A stretch of DNA of 64,000 bases from Paragorgia papillata (GCA_035771165.1 JAWNZC010000311.1:3002001-3066000), one strand, 5' to 3'; counted from the stretch's first letter, positions 51,101 to 60,764 are shown. Notes: generated by a model not told the origin, from the sequence alone. Numbers and translations: made by a program.

Positions 51101-52107
51101 TACCAAACCTCAATGACAAAAAAAACTATGTGGTGCATTACGAAGCCCTGGCACAAATGTTGGAGCATGGTTTAAAGTTAACAAAAATTCATCGCGGTAT
51201 TTCATTTACAGAAAAGGCCTGGATGAAACCATATATCGAACTCAACACAGAGAAAAGAAAAAACGCAACCAATGATTTTGAGAAGGATTTCTTTAAACTT
51301 ATGAACAACTCTGTTTTTGGGAAGACGATGGAAAATGTCAGAAATAGGGTTGATATCAGATTGGTTTCAGATGATGACCAGCTGGACAAATTAGCAAAAA
51401 AACCAAATTACAGTGGTATTAGTGTATTTACCGATTACTTGGGTGCGGTACATATGAAAAAAACTAGGGTCAAACTAAACAAGCCCATATATGTTGGAGC
51501 CACTATTCTTGACAAAAGTAAAATCTCTATGTATGATTTTAACTATAACTATATTAAACCAAAATATGGAGATAGGGCAAAGTTACTATTTACAGACACA
51601 GATTCCTTGTGCTACGAAATTAAAACTGATGACTTTTTTGTAGACATTTCGCCAGATGTTAAAACCATGTTTGACACCTCTAACTTCCCACCAACTCACC
51701 CAAGTGGAATAGAGTGTGGTGTGGGGAAAAAGGTGCTTGGTAGAATGAAGTCAGAAACCGGTGCTGACCAAATTTCAGAATTTGTAGGTCTAAGATCAAA
51801 AGCATATGCAATCAAAATGGCCAAAAAAAGAAATCCTGAAACTGGGTTATGGGGGGAAAGGGAGGACAAGAAGTGTAAAGGGATTGCAAAAAGCGTCATC
51901 AACAACGATATCAAATTTGACGATTATGTGGATTGCTTGTTTTCTGGGAAAAACCTACTAAAGGGGATGAACACTTTTAGAAGTACAAATCATACGATTC
52001 ATACTATTCATGTCAACAAAATAGCGTTAAATTCTGCAGATGACAAAAGGGTTATACTAGATGACAAAATTAGTACCTTAGCTATTGGTCATTATAAAAC
52101 TCGGTAA
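48130..52107 (+). CDS. Protein-primed DNA polymerase B of the Polinton
   Basis: 1325 residues. A basic, helical N terminus (1-130) is followed by a NKDDLCFLF box (about 298) and NDHFSCI box (about 393) spaced as in the palindrome PolB. Next come a C2H2-type finger (FCNFCLNPF ... HETICKTH), exonuclease motif I VADFECML (about 480), and an inserted CYVCG ... VRDHDHLNGKYRGAAHNDCN segment that looks like the endonuclease VII fold. HNFSGYDSHLI, motif A YLDKNNLYGVPM (about 914), motif B MNNSVFGKTMENVRNR (about 1058) and motif C FTDTDSL (about 1153) follow. All catalytic residues are present and there are no introns. It would replicate the element by protein priming at the TIRs. Confidence 0.93.
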   Translation: MTKFTNDPKLLKIRESARLRKQRQLKRDKEMKPFKPERLAKLQEKQKAKEERKEQKLVNQQDNLRDDLIKFQQKTYKKIQKKHLQKERKKWTKEIKQEERRREIFKWMKKWKGTDKKLTKTRQVLGNKLSKIFNRKTKADKKLRQTKPVMVKDFANGKAALYEISGQNYKGPTMFLEQTTPAVEKLINSIENSKKVKTTLVCKLVHYDYVDRIEEVDLFYFTSYMKAMTTEEDVTELYKQAKREMLENLAAHQKKGSGWSIRSVESLHISITKYKPLNGKGFKELPKFIKDKKAIVNPKNKDDLCFLFAVAIAEILNEDPDAKKLGRLPTSVKLLARKYDCQGLTFPVKIKDISKFEKNNGIGVNVLTYDDEIKKVCQMQISRSDYDKRVNLFWWNDHFSCIKDKGKLLTAQNDKHQHKKSFCNFCLNPFETEEILKEHETICKTHDAQIQEYPEKGVDDIMGWSGKDLRKTQDVPFIIVADFECMLKTLKTKKNDEEKSYTQKYQEHIPVSYGFNIICSDPTIFPGKYVSYTKQYDFQDIGQMFVESLEKEAKKIWHNYLKDPKKIIMTADDEKDFQKATTCYVCGGQFVHKKFKNLDPRSLWKANKNTAKSKVRDHDHLNGKYRGAAHNDCNYSMGSARHIPVLFHNFSGYDSHLIAKYLGLSGGKLGCIAKTEEEYISVNKKLWMDGGWKEDAKGVQKKKWVPLELRFLDSLKFMSSSLATLTSNLSETEFHYTENGFKNHPKENVDLLKRKGIFPHEFVDSLKKLDYANYPPQEKFYSRLTRKHVEDDDYEHGKNVWEKFGCKNLRDYMNLYQKTDVLGLSDVIQSFRKMSKETYGLDPMWFYTTPGLSWSALLKMTNQKLELLTDPDMYLMVEKGIRGGISTITHRHAKANNKYMDEFDPEKESVFIQYLDKNNLYGVPMTKALPVGNFEWIIEEELEGWQKYLTTEGEGCFLEVDLEYPKELHDLHNEMPFAAERMMIDKVEKLVPNLNDKKNYVVHYEALAQMLEHGLKLTKIHRGISFTEKAWMKPYIELNTEKRKNATNDFEKDFFKLMNNSVFGKTMENVRNRVDIRLVSDDDQLDKLAKKPNYSGISVFTDYLGAVHMKKTRVKLNKPIYVGATILDKSKISMYDFNYNYIKPKYGDRAKLLFTDTDSLCYEIKTDDFFVDISPDVKTMFDTSNFPPTHPSGIECGVGKKVLGRMKSETGADQISEFVGLRSKAYAIKMAKKRNPETGLWGEREDKKCKGIAKSVINNDIKFDDYVDCLFSGKNLLKGMNTFRSTNHTIHTIHVNKIALNSADDKRVILDDKISTLAIGHYKTR

Positions 52108-52116
52108 ATTAGGTTC

Positions 52117-52148
52117 AAAATTTGTATTCGGATAAGAATACAGATTTT
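52117..52148. terminator. Hairpin in the convergent gap 52107/52185
   Basis: A 13-bp stem (one G-T), aaaatttgtattc/gaatacagatttt, around ggataa, between the PolB and zinc-finger gene ends. Confidence 0.6.
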
Positions 52149-52184
52149 TGGGGAAGGGTTTAGAAATTATTGTTATTTTTAATT

Positions 52185-52433
52185 TTATATTCTGATTTTT
52201 TTAATATGGGATTTTAAATGGTTAGCTTGTTCTTTCTCTGTTTTAAAGGTTTTGGAACAACCAACACAACCCCACGAAATGTGTATTTTTTTTTCTCCAT
52301 GGACAGCCTTTCTGTGCAACCTCAGTGCTGTTTCTGACTTTGCTTCAAATTTGCACCCTTCTTCTCCACAGGTAAAACAGTTTTTGCTGTGGCAATGTTG
52401 GACTGATTTGTTTCCTCTTTTTGTCTTAGGCAT
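52185..52433 (-). CDS. C2H2 zinc-finger protein, 82 aa
   Basis: The start at 52433 (MPKTKRG) is chosen because it has the aaaataagaATG box; an upstream in-frame Met lies almost at the TIR. Two fingers are visible: CFTCGEEGCKF with RLHRKAVH, and CVGCSKTF with NHLKSHIKK. The adjacent TIR suggests a DNA-binding or end-recognition role, which is an inference. Basic ends fit DNA binding. Confidence 0.65.
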   Translation of the reverse strand: MPKTKRGNKSVQHCHSKNCFTCGEEGCKFEAKSETALRLHRKAVHGEKKIHISWGCVGCSKTFKTEKEQANHLKSHIKKIRI

Positions 52434-52483
52434 TCTTATTTTTTTTAAATTTTTGGAATCCATCAAGAACGATTTAAAATTCA

Positions 52484-52700
52484 AAACCCCAATCCCAAAA
52501 ATTTGGCAGCCATCTTTAAAATGTCCCAGGATCGGAAGTCAAAAATTTTAGAGCAACCGGAAGTCAAACCCAAACCCAAAAACTTGGCGACCATTTTGGA
52601 AATGTCCCAGGATCGGAAGTCAAAAAATTCAGGAGGGGGTTGCGAACAGCATTTTAAAATATTTTAGAAAATGTCCCAGGATCGGCCTTTTGACACTACT
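52484..52700 (-). repeat. Right terminal inverted repeat of the Polinton
   Basis: Inverted match of 32653-32870, ending 'ccttttgacactact' with CACGTA following. No difference from the left copy was seen over the outer 210 bp. Confidence 0.92.
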
Positions 52701-52734
52701 CACGTAAATGAAGAAGCACACCCAGCTGATACCA

Positions 52735-53035
52735 TTAGAGATTTAAAAATCAAATTAGAGATTTTTCACAATGCCATGACCACCCTCAACATGGTCATTC
52801 TGAACATGTTGAGCACCTAAAAAAATCTGTAGATCCAACGGTTTAGAAGATACAGCTATGTCGGAAGTAGCACTTCCGGTGAAAAAGTCCGTGGTCAATT
52901 TCGGGCTGTTCTCCCCGGATAGAGGTTTTGGCACACATTCCAAGTTGTTCCTTGGGGTCATATTCCTTAGCCTATAACAGTTGAGTTATCCTCTCCTAAA
53001 TTATGTGCATACAAGTCCAAGCCAGGTCCTCTACT
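52735..53035. repeat. Outer inverted repeat flanking the Polinton, right copy
   Basis: Inverted partner of 31160-31480; see that entry. Confidence 0.7.
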
Positions 53036-53039
53036 ACAC

Positions 53040-53980
53040 GGGACATCTTGGATCTTGGATTTCACTGATTTTTCGGTCAGTCTTCGGTAGTCGTCGGGCC
53101 ATCTTCGGAACCAATACGTCTGGAAAAGAGTACTATTTATCAAAATAAAAACTATTTAACTAATATAAAGATTTATCTATACCTGTGTAACAACTGAAAC
53201 TATATATTCAACTGACTTGCTTATCCATACACATTTTATCCTGGTGCAAATATAGCTAAAAGAGGCCCTGGTATAGGAAATAACACGTTATTAATCACAC
53301 GAATAAATAACGCAAATGATTATTACAGGTGATTTCACATTACTTTTCCGTCATGTGTACATGTTGTGAAATTTGTTCATAAATTCAGGAGATCATTGCC
53401 AAGGTTGACAATTATCCAATCAAATTGCGAGTTTTAGATCAAAGCTCAATTTTGTCATAGGATAATTGTCAACCTTGCCAACAAACTTCAGAACTTCCAA
53501 ACGAACTTCACAACACAGGGTGGTAAAGTAATGTGAAATCAACTACTAAACTACCATAAACAATAATAATACTAATAATAATTTGTTTAATTCACCGCAT
53601 TGCAGCATAACTGAATTACACGGATTTATGAGCTATTACCAAGCTATATATTTTAACAATAGTAATAATAATACCTAATAATATTTAATTGTTATAAAAT
53701 TATTAAAACGTTCAGTACGTGCAGTTTTAACACTGGGGCGCTCTGAGCGAAGAAAGTACTCATGATCAGTGATCGGTGGGACTGTTTTAACAATACTTTT
53801 TAGAGGATTACAGGTTAATCTATTGGATCGAAGTTCATGAATAAAGTCTTTACAATAATTATGTCTACGTGTACTTAAAGTTTCGAGTCCCGATTCGACC
53901 ATTGCTTCATCATAGGACGATAATGAAGGTGGATAATTCTAAGGGCTCTCTTTTGGATGCACTCCAATAAGTTCGACAAA
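53040..53980. other. No gene supported
   Basis: AT-rich. A short inverted repeat (ggttgacaattatcc / ggataattgtcaacc, 53403-53477) within a larger foldback (about 53325-53545, 'gtgatttcacattac' / 'gtaatgtgaaatcaac') marks a MITE. Confidence 0.45.
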
Positions 53981-53984
53981 GTAC

Positions 53985-54070
53985 TTGTTACTGTTACTGT
54001 TACCGTTACCGTTACCGTTACCGTTACCGTTACCGTTGCCGTTACCGTTACCGTTACTGTTACTGTATAT
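53985..54070 (+). repeat. (GTTACY)n hexamer repeat
   Basis: About 12 tandem gttacc/gttact units. The Val-Thr open frames over it are repeat products. Confidence 0.85.
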
Positions 54071-54239
54071 AAGTTACTGTATTTACTTGAATTATTCAGA
54101 CTAAGAAATGACACAAATGACAAATCTGAGAGAACACTCGCAAACCTGAATTTATTAGACTCATAAATGCGCACTTGCACACCTGAAATTTTGTCTTGCA
54201 CACCAGCAATCTTGTCGAACACTGCCTTACAGTACTCTG

Positions 54240-54475
54240 CAGTCTGGCCTCTCCCTTTCCTCCTCCCTCTCCCCTTCTTCTCCCCCCCCCATTCCCATAC
54301 CCCTCCCCTATTTCTTTCCCCCTCTCCTCTTTCCTTCCTCCCTCCCCTCTTCCTTCTTGACCCTTTCCTTCCTCTCCTTCTCCCCTTTCTCCTCCCTCTA
54401 TCCCCTTTCTCCTCCCTCTATCCCCTTTCTCCTCCCACTTTCCCCTCCTCCTCCTATTTCCCCATTCCTTTTTGT
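54240..54475 (+). repeat. Polypyrimidine low-complexity tract
   Basis: Almost pure C/T for over 200 bp (tccctttctcctccc units). The Gly/Glu/Arg-rich or Pro/Leu-rich frames over it are not genes. Confidence 0.85.
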
Positions 54476-54649
54476 ACATTTTTATGTGTGTATATAAAAA
54501 TAATCCAGGGGCTGGACAAAGGAATTTCTAGAAAATATTAATTGCCCCTGTATTTTTTTAGTTTTTGTTTTTTTTAATATTTGTGTGGGGGGAGAGAGAA
54601 GCGACTCGTTGAAATATCTAAGGTGAAATTACCTACATGCCCAGGTTCA

Positions 54650-55085
54650 AAATCTTGGCAAGATCTTGCAAGATCTTGCCAAGACGTGGATCTTGCCAAG
54701 ACGTGGATCTTGCCAAGATGTTTATATATAATTTTAATATGATTTTGCCAAGATCTTGGCGAGACCTTGCAAAGATTTTATGTATATTTCTTGCCAAGAT
54801 CTTTATATGATCTTGCCAAATATTTGCCAGGAGTTTATAACATATACTATGATCTTGCCAAGATCTTGCTAAGATCTTGCCATGATCTTCCCAAGTTCTT
54901 GCCATGATCTTGCCAAGATCTTTATATGGTCTTGCTAAGATCTTGCCATGACCTTGCCAAGGTCTTTATATGGTCTTTCCAAGATCTTGCCATGATCTTG
55001 CCAAGATCTTTATATGATCTTTCCAAGATCTTGCCATGATCTTTATATGATCTTGCCAAGATCTTTACATGATCCTGGCAAGATT
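54650..55085 (+). repeat. Degenerate tandem repeat 'gatcttgccaagatctttatat'
   Basis: Twenty or so variants of cttgccaagatctt with tatat spacers. The element is self-complementary (aagatcttgc/gcaagatctt). Frame 54633-54905 is an artefact. Confidence 0.8.
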
Positions 55086-55094
55086 TTATCTACT

Positions 55095-55390
55095 GTTTAA
55101 TAAACGAGCAGGAGTGTTTTATCAGATATAAAGACACGAGGCGAAGCCGAGTGTTTTTATATCTGTAAAAACACGAACTGCGTGTTTATTGAACGGCTTC
55201 AAAAACAAACCACTTGGTACGTTCATTGGCGTAGTAAGTTTGAAAAATAACCTTGTCTAAACCGGGAAAATCAAAGCTAAAGTTTATGTAAATCAGCAGA
55301 TATCTTTATCACATATAAAGACACGATACGGTCATGATTTTCTTTTGTGTTTTCCTCATGAATTATTAATGAGTTTTTGAAATATAATTT
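55095..55390. mobile_element. Foldback fragments 'aaagacacgaggcgaagccgag'
   Basis: 'tgttttatcagatataaaga' faces 'ttttatatctgtaaaaaca', and 'aataaacgagc' faces 'cgtgtttattgaac'. A further 'ttcctcatgaattattaatgag' end at about 55350 is the inverse of ends near 15.49, 16.97 and 31.70 kb. Confidence 0.45.
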
Positions 55391-55399
55391 TAATATGAT

Positions 55400-57020
55400 C
55401 TTGCCCAGATCTTGGTAAGATTTTATAAAGTCAAAAATCTAAGATAACTTTTTGGACGTTTTTTTTTAACTTGAGGAATCGCTTCTTCCCTTCCTTGCTC
55501 TTGCTTGCTTGCTCGCTTGCTTGCATGTACCTGTACCGGTATTAATCCATTGCTAGGCTGTCTGAGGGTTCTCCCCTGTTTTTGGATAGCTGACAGGCAG
55601 CAATAGGTTAAACGAAGATTAAATGCAAATTGAGACAGAAAGACAGATGAAGGAGTGATGGATAAGAGAAACAGTTAAAGCGCCAAATATTGGGATGATT
55701 CTGTATTTTTATTTTTTTCATACTGCCTAAATACACCTACACAGCAGCAATATAGTATAGTGCTGGGCACTTTGTGGTTTGGGGCACAAAATAGAAACAC
55801 TATATACCAGAAATTTAAAATTGTATATGATAATTCTCTGACATAACACAAATGGAACTGTTCTTATTGGAATAAAAATAAAGAAAGGAAAAGTAAGATA
55901 CTTAAAAATATTTACCTCAAACAAATATTATCATTATTTAGTATTACATGTATAATTATATATTCTGAACCATATTCTTGTGGCCATTAAAACTTACTGT
56001 TTGTTAGTTCTGTTGACTATTCATTATGGTTTTCAAATTACTTCTAGAAAGTACTGATCAATCACAATGACCAGATTCACCTTGTATATAAAAAGAATGA
56101 ACCAGATAATGGTATGATTTGCTGAATTGCAAAGATAAAATACTGTAGTAGTATACTGTACATACACAAAAAATAAATATGTGTAACACTCCATGTACAG
56201 TATACTGCATATTGTAAAGGATAGAGAAATTACAGGGTGGTGCAAACCCTTTGGGGGTACTCTTGTATATAAGGGATACGGGTATGTGCTGCCCTATAGA
56301 GCATGGTTTTTGAAGTCTGGGATAGGGTATACAAATTGTCTATTTTAGTCTGGAATAGGGTGCCTAATTTGGTCTGAGATAGGGTATGGAATGTGGATGC
56401 CAGTCATGTTTGCATCAATCCACGATAGGACAGAGGTCACGGTGGCACACCCCTACCAAAAATTGCCAGACCAGAGTATCCCCAGGGTGCAAAGATATGG
56501 ATTTTATCTTTGAGTGGTGAAATACAATATTTTACGAATGAGTGTATTCACCATGAGAAGATAAAATTCATATCTTCAAGCTAGCCACCGTGTAATCTTT
56601 TTCTTTATTATATAGTTCGATATGGAAAATAAATTATGTCACAGGATGTTTTCTAGTAAAACACTCACATCTGTATAATAAAATATATCAACAACTAGTT
56701 TGAGTGTTTCATCAAGGGATCTATAAACATCTAAACATGAGGAAACATGAAGAAAACAAAAGGCTGAGTGGTTTTATTGTTTTTGAGTGTTCAATTCCCC
56801 TGATGAAACACGATGAATGAGTTGTTGGTATGAATCAGATAGGTAGCCTGTGTACCTGTAGGCTCTCTGTGGGGGTGGGGCATAAAAGGATAAGGAGAGT
56901 CCCTGTAGACAAACTATTCAAGCTGCCGTTCTATGATACATCCAGAATCTGGTATATATAATATTAAAATAGGAGTGAGCCTCTGTGAGCATTGGTGTGT
57001 CCAAATTGTTTAATCGAAAG
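55400..57020. other. No gene supported
   Basis: AT-rich. A foldback lies at about 56500-56590 (gatatggattttatctt / aagataaaattcatatc) and a second at about 56640-56840 ('gtaaaacactca' / 'tgagtgtt'). Short frames at 55727-56245 are hydrophobic by base composition. Confidence 0.4.
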
Positions 57021-57028
57021 CTAATATT

Positions 57029-57181
57029 CAGTGGCGTAGCCATGGGGGGCAATCGGCCCGATCACCCCCCAAAAAAGTCGCCAAGACCATTCTCGTGAAA
57101 AGTTTAAATCGGTGAATAAACTTGTAGGGGGGGGGGGGGGTGTACAGTTGTTTTAAGCCCAAGTGAGTAAACAGTTATGTG

Positions 57182-57215
<34 letters not shown>

Positions 57216-57473
57216 CAAGCATGCATATGCTATAAATTACAATACTAAGGTTCAATACAAAATGCCTCCAACCTGTTTTTACATTTACGACTTGCCTATA
57301 AATAAATCTAAAGATATTCTGACGTCTATCATTCTAACTCATGTGTCGTTACTCTTAAATACTTGCCTCAAAATGCAAGAGACCCTAGAAATCCAAAATT
57401 TTCCGGGGGGCATGCCCCGGACCCCCTAGGAGATCGAGGTTCTTGCCCCCCAAAACCCTTGGCTACGCTACTG
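57029..57473. mobile_element. hAT-like MITE 'cagtggcgtagcc'
   Basis: Ends 'cagtggcgtagccatggggggc' (in part) and 'ttggctacgctactg' are inverted. The CAGTGGCG start is typical of hAT-superfamily ends. It encloses a (TA)n tract at 57182-57214. An 8-bp duplication was not found. Confidence 0.55.
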
Positions 57474-57630
57474 TAAAATGTGCTTGTAAATGGCAATAAA
57501 TGTATATGAAATAAGATAAAAATGCCCCTGGAAAATGGAAAATAATATCACTGATGTTGCGAGGTAAAATATCCGCCGACAGGCAAAGATATCAGAAAGG
57601 AATAAACCGCTCGCTTGTTATAATAATACC

Positions 57631-58150
57631 CCTATCAATGTTAGTCCCGAGGGGGGGGGGGGGTTGGGCAAGGGGGGGCAAGGGGGAGGGGGGTTTGATC
57701 AAAACGCATGTCCCCAGAGTCGAGATTTTGACACTGAATTCTCCCCGAGGGTGGGGTACTTTGGTCAATTTTGATTGTAGCGACTGAGCATGAGTTTGCT
57801 GCTGCTAGCTTTCGTTCTCCTGTCAAAATGGAGTCGTCACAAGAGCCTGACTACATCTTATTAAGTTTAATATATGCACCTGTAGATATTTATCAGTATA
57901 TCTGTGAAAAAATATTTATAATTTCTTTTCTTTTGATTCTTTTTTGCAAAATATTACTGTTAAAACACGGTGATCTTTTGAGATGTTGTTTGTTGACAAA
58001 ATCTGTAGTCTGTGGAGAAATATATTATCTCACTTTTGGTTTATACCGTTAATTAATCGTCATATCACAGCTAATTGAGTGGAGAATTTGATAAATTTTG
58101 ACGTGGAATTTTGCCCCCCACCCCCCTCCCTCGGGACTAGCATTGATAGG
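57631..58150. mobile_element. MITE 'cctatcaatg..agtcccgaggg'
   Basis: The ends 'cctatcaatgttagtcccga' and 'cgggactagcattgatagg' are inverted (about 25 bp), each followed inward by a G or C run. The open frame at 57771-58052 inside is hydrophobic and unrecognised. Confidence 0.6.
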
Positions 58151-58629
58151 TACATAATTAAATAGCAACTTTGTTTACCAAACCCTCATATTTCGGAAAA
58201 TTTAGCTTGGAACTTCATGAAATTTACAAGTAATAGTATTTTGATTATATTCTTTCGGTCCATGCAAATAAATATGCATGAAAGTCAATACAATCTGCTC
58301 CTCTGTCGCAGTTTCTGTTAACATTTTCTCAACGGAAGTATTAACCGATTACAGATTTTTGAGAAGTGGGCGGAGCGATACATGACGCGTCCCTTCGATC
58401 CGCCCCATCAAACGGCTCACCTGTCGCAAACAATGAAAATCATTTCCTGTTTTTTAACACAAGCCCCGAGGATGCTACCTACTTAGCATTTGAAAACTGA
58501 GAGTCTTTCTGTCTTTGCAATCACTTGCATACCAATGCGAATTAACATTTCGACTACTAATTAGTCAGACTGTTTTACCCGTTATATTATAACTAGATTT
58601 ACCAGTTTTCAAAAAGAGATGCTAGCTAC

Positions 58630-58631
<2 letters not shown>

Positions 58632-58690
<59 letters not shown>
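58632..58690. repeat. (TA)n microsatellite
   Basis: About 28 ta units, directly downstream (minus strand) of the Penelope-like element's ribozyme. Confidence 0.9.
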
Positions 58691-58695
<5 letters not shown>

Positions 58696-58715
58696 TAATT
58701 AAGATTTGATGCTGT

Positions 58716-58757
58716 GTCGCTACTCCGAGTTTCACGCTATCGCGATCTTCAGGCAAC
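58716..58757 (-). ncRNA. Hammerhead ribozyme, type I, of Penelope-like element A
   Basis: Minus-strand order: gttgc (helix I), CTGAAGA core (58752-58746), tcgc-gata-gcgt (helix II, three firm pairs), GAAA (58733-58730), a short ctcggag helix III, then GTA cleavage site and gcgac closing helix I with 5 bp. Very short helix III is typical of hammerheads in Penelope-like elements. Position: between the ORF stop and (TA)n. Confidence 0.7.
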
Positions 58758-58802
58758 TGACAGATTAGGTTCTGCTATTCATTATATACATTGGCTACGT
58801 CA

Positions 58803-60075
58803 TTAATTAAGTTGGTGTTTAGTTACGTGTCGACACTTCGAAAATAATTCAGATCGTTTGTTCAAAAAGTTTTTCTTTTTTGCCTTCATCAATAAAAGTT
58901 TTTCTTCCAGACATAAATTGCATCGTTTTGATCCTGCCTTGTATGCCGCTACGTGCTTTATTACAGACCACTTGATGTGGTGGTCTCGGTTTCCAATCTT
59001 CAATTTCCAGATATGTTTCGACAACTCGGTGTCGTTGGCGTATTTTACGTTTCGGAAAGATTTGGTATGGTTGCGATATCTCTGTTTGAAATCGTTGGCC
59101 GTTACTCCTATATAGTTCTTTGTTTCTCCGTTGTCTGTTGTCGTTACTTCGGCTTGGTAAACCAAGCTCTTTGCCAAACAATTTCCAGCGATTGGGCATT
59201 CATCAGGTCGTCGGCAGTTACATTTGCGGGATTCGTTGTTTGTTGTGTGGTTTTGTGTAGTGTTTTTCGTTAACGTGTGGTTGTTGTGTTTACGGATAAA
59301 GCTTTTCATGTTCTCTGTGCAGCTATAGCTGACGCGTACAGTGTGGCGGTTAAATATTTTGTGTAGTTTATTTGAAGGCGGAAAGTGTTTGTCGATGAGT
59401 TGTAAAAAGTCTCGTCCTACGTTCGTTCTAACGTTTCTACTATAAGGTGGGTTGTACTATATTACGTTTCGTCGTCGGTTTCGTCTTTGTGAATTGTTTC
59501 TGTTGTCGTCTTGGCTAGTTGGTCCGTACGTCAAGGTTGCGTCGAAGTTGCTTCGTTTAAGAGCGTCATTGTATAGTGGGGCAGCTTCGTTGAACGTTTC
59601 TTGGTTGCATGAAAGTTTGTTGATTCGTTTGTTTATCGATGAGGGTAATTGTCGGATGATTGATGGTGGGTGGTTCGATAAACGGTTGATGTAAAGTGGT
59701 TCGTCATTAGGTTTTCGGTAAGGTTTGTATGTTCCGTTCGTTAGGTCAAAGGTAATGTCGAGGAAGTTGACAATCTTTAGATTTGCTTTTGCGGTAATCT
59801 TCAGGCCGAATTCGCTTTCGAAAAAGCTGCTTAATTCTTTTCTTGTTTTATCTGCCAGTCTTCCTGACGTGGTCGTAAGTGCAGCCAAGCCGTCGTCTCG
59901 GTATAAACCGAGATTAAAGTTAAATCGTTTCTCCAGTGAGTCTAGGATGAATAGGCCAACCAGTTCACAAATCTCGGCCCCGTCGTAGCTACCCATTGTT
60001 ACGTCGAATGTAGTGGTGCTGTTTTTCTTCGTCCATGCTTGGCCGTTGTTAAATAGAAGTGATTTTCGTGCGTGT
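58803..60075 (-). pseudogene. Penelope-like retroelement A: RT C-terminal half plus GIY-YIG endonuclease
   Basis: The frame opens at the (TA)n border near 60075, showing 5' truncation. It runs through the RT motif with GLYRDDGLA (catalytic DD), FLDITFDL, the TYKPYRKPND segment and the NPPYS ... FPPSNKLHKIFNRHT linker, then the Cys-rich CNCRRPDECPIAGNC segment and the GIY-YIG-type NYIGVT ... TELSKHIWKLK domain ending in CRHVTKHQ. It is uninterrupted except for one TAG at 59457-59459, where relatives have Trp (TGG). The retroelement is therefore dead twice: truncated and stopped. Confidence 0.85.
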
Positions 60076-60107
60076 TATATATATATATTTATATATATAT
60101 ATATATA
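60076..60107. repeat. (TA)n tract at the truncated 5' end of element A
   Basis: Imperfect ta units directly abut the retroelement's broken 5' end. Confidence 0.8.
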
Positions 60108-60109
60108 AT

Positions 60110-60760
60110 ATACGTGTCGCAAGCAATGAAAATCATTTCCTATTTTTTGTTTACACAAGCCTCAAGGATGCTACCAAGGACGCTAATTCGAAATGTTAAT
60201 TCGCATTGGTATGTACTCAAGTTTTATAAGTTCCCGTACACTGCGTATTCGCATTGTTGAAATACAGTTTCAATCAAATCATGTAAAAATAGTTTTAATT
60301 GCAACTCAACTAGCTCTTCTACAAAAGTGTGTGCGGTAGCTATGTTTTTTTTTGTTATTTTTGAGATATAAGGCATTCTTTTGCAACCTCAGTTAAGTTG
60401 CGTGCATACCATGAATCGTAGTCGATTACTCAGAAATGAAAAAAAAATCGTATAGCTACTGCACATACTTTATTATTTACTGAAGCTCTTATTGTCTCCG
60501 ATACATTGTGAAAATTTGGGGGGAAATCGGCCAAAACCCGTGTTCAACAAACGTCTTTGAATAAGGCAGTTTAGCTGAAATTTAAAGCTGAAGAAACTAG
60601 CCTTGGAACATTTAAATTTCGCGGGAAAACAGAGCTGCTTGCAATTTTCATCGCTAAATATCTTAATGAATTTTGCTTTAAACGAAATAAACTTTTCAAA
60701 AATTTTCAGCATTTGGCTTAAGGCAGCTAATTGCGCAAAACATTTTTATTTTTTTTTAAA
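60110..60760. other. No gene; left part duplicates sequence at 58425-58560
   Basis: About 60113-60215 repeats 58425-58555 (gcaa(g/a)caatgaaaatcatttcct ... aggatgctacc ... ccaatgcgaattaacattt partly inverted), so element A sits between two related copies. The remainder is AT-rich and unassigned. Confidence 0.45.
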
Positions 60761-60764
60761 TTTC

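Larger units (their letters stand above)
32653..52700. mobile_element. Complete Polinton/Maverick element (20,048 bp)
   Basis: The element starts AGTAGTGTC and ends GACACTACT, has about 217-bp terminal inverted repeats, and is flanked by the 6-bp duplication CACGTA (32647-32652 and 52701-52706). It encodes rve integrase, protein-primed PolB, packaging ATPase and capsid candidates, the defining set of Polintons. Genes are packed tightly, mostly on the plus strand, with minus-strand genes at 40782-42694, 47946-48086 and 52185-52433. No coding frame is visibly broken, and the two TIRs appear identical, so the insertion is recent and potentially autonomous. An adenovirus-type maturation protease and a superfamily helicase were not recognised. 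Confidence 0.93.

Noticed and set aside
54096..54541. Gly/Glu/Arg-rich or Pro/Leu-rich ORFs at 54.1-54.5 kb
   Set aside because: They are translations of a polypyrimidine tract.
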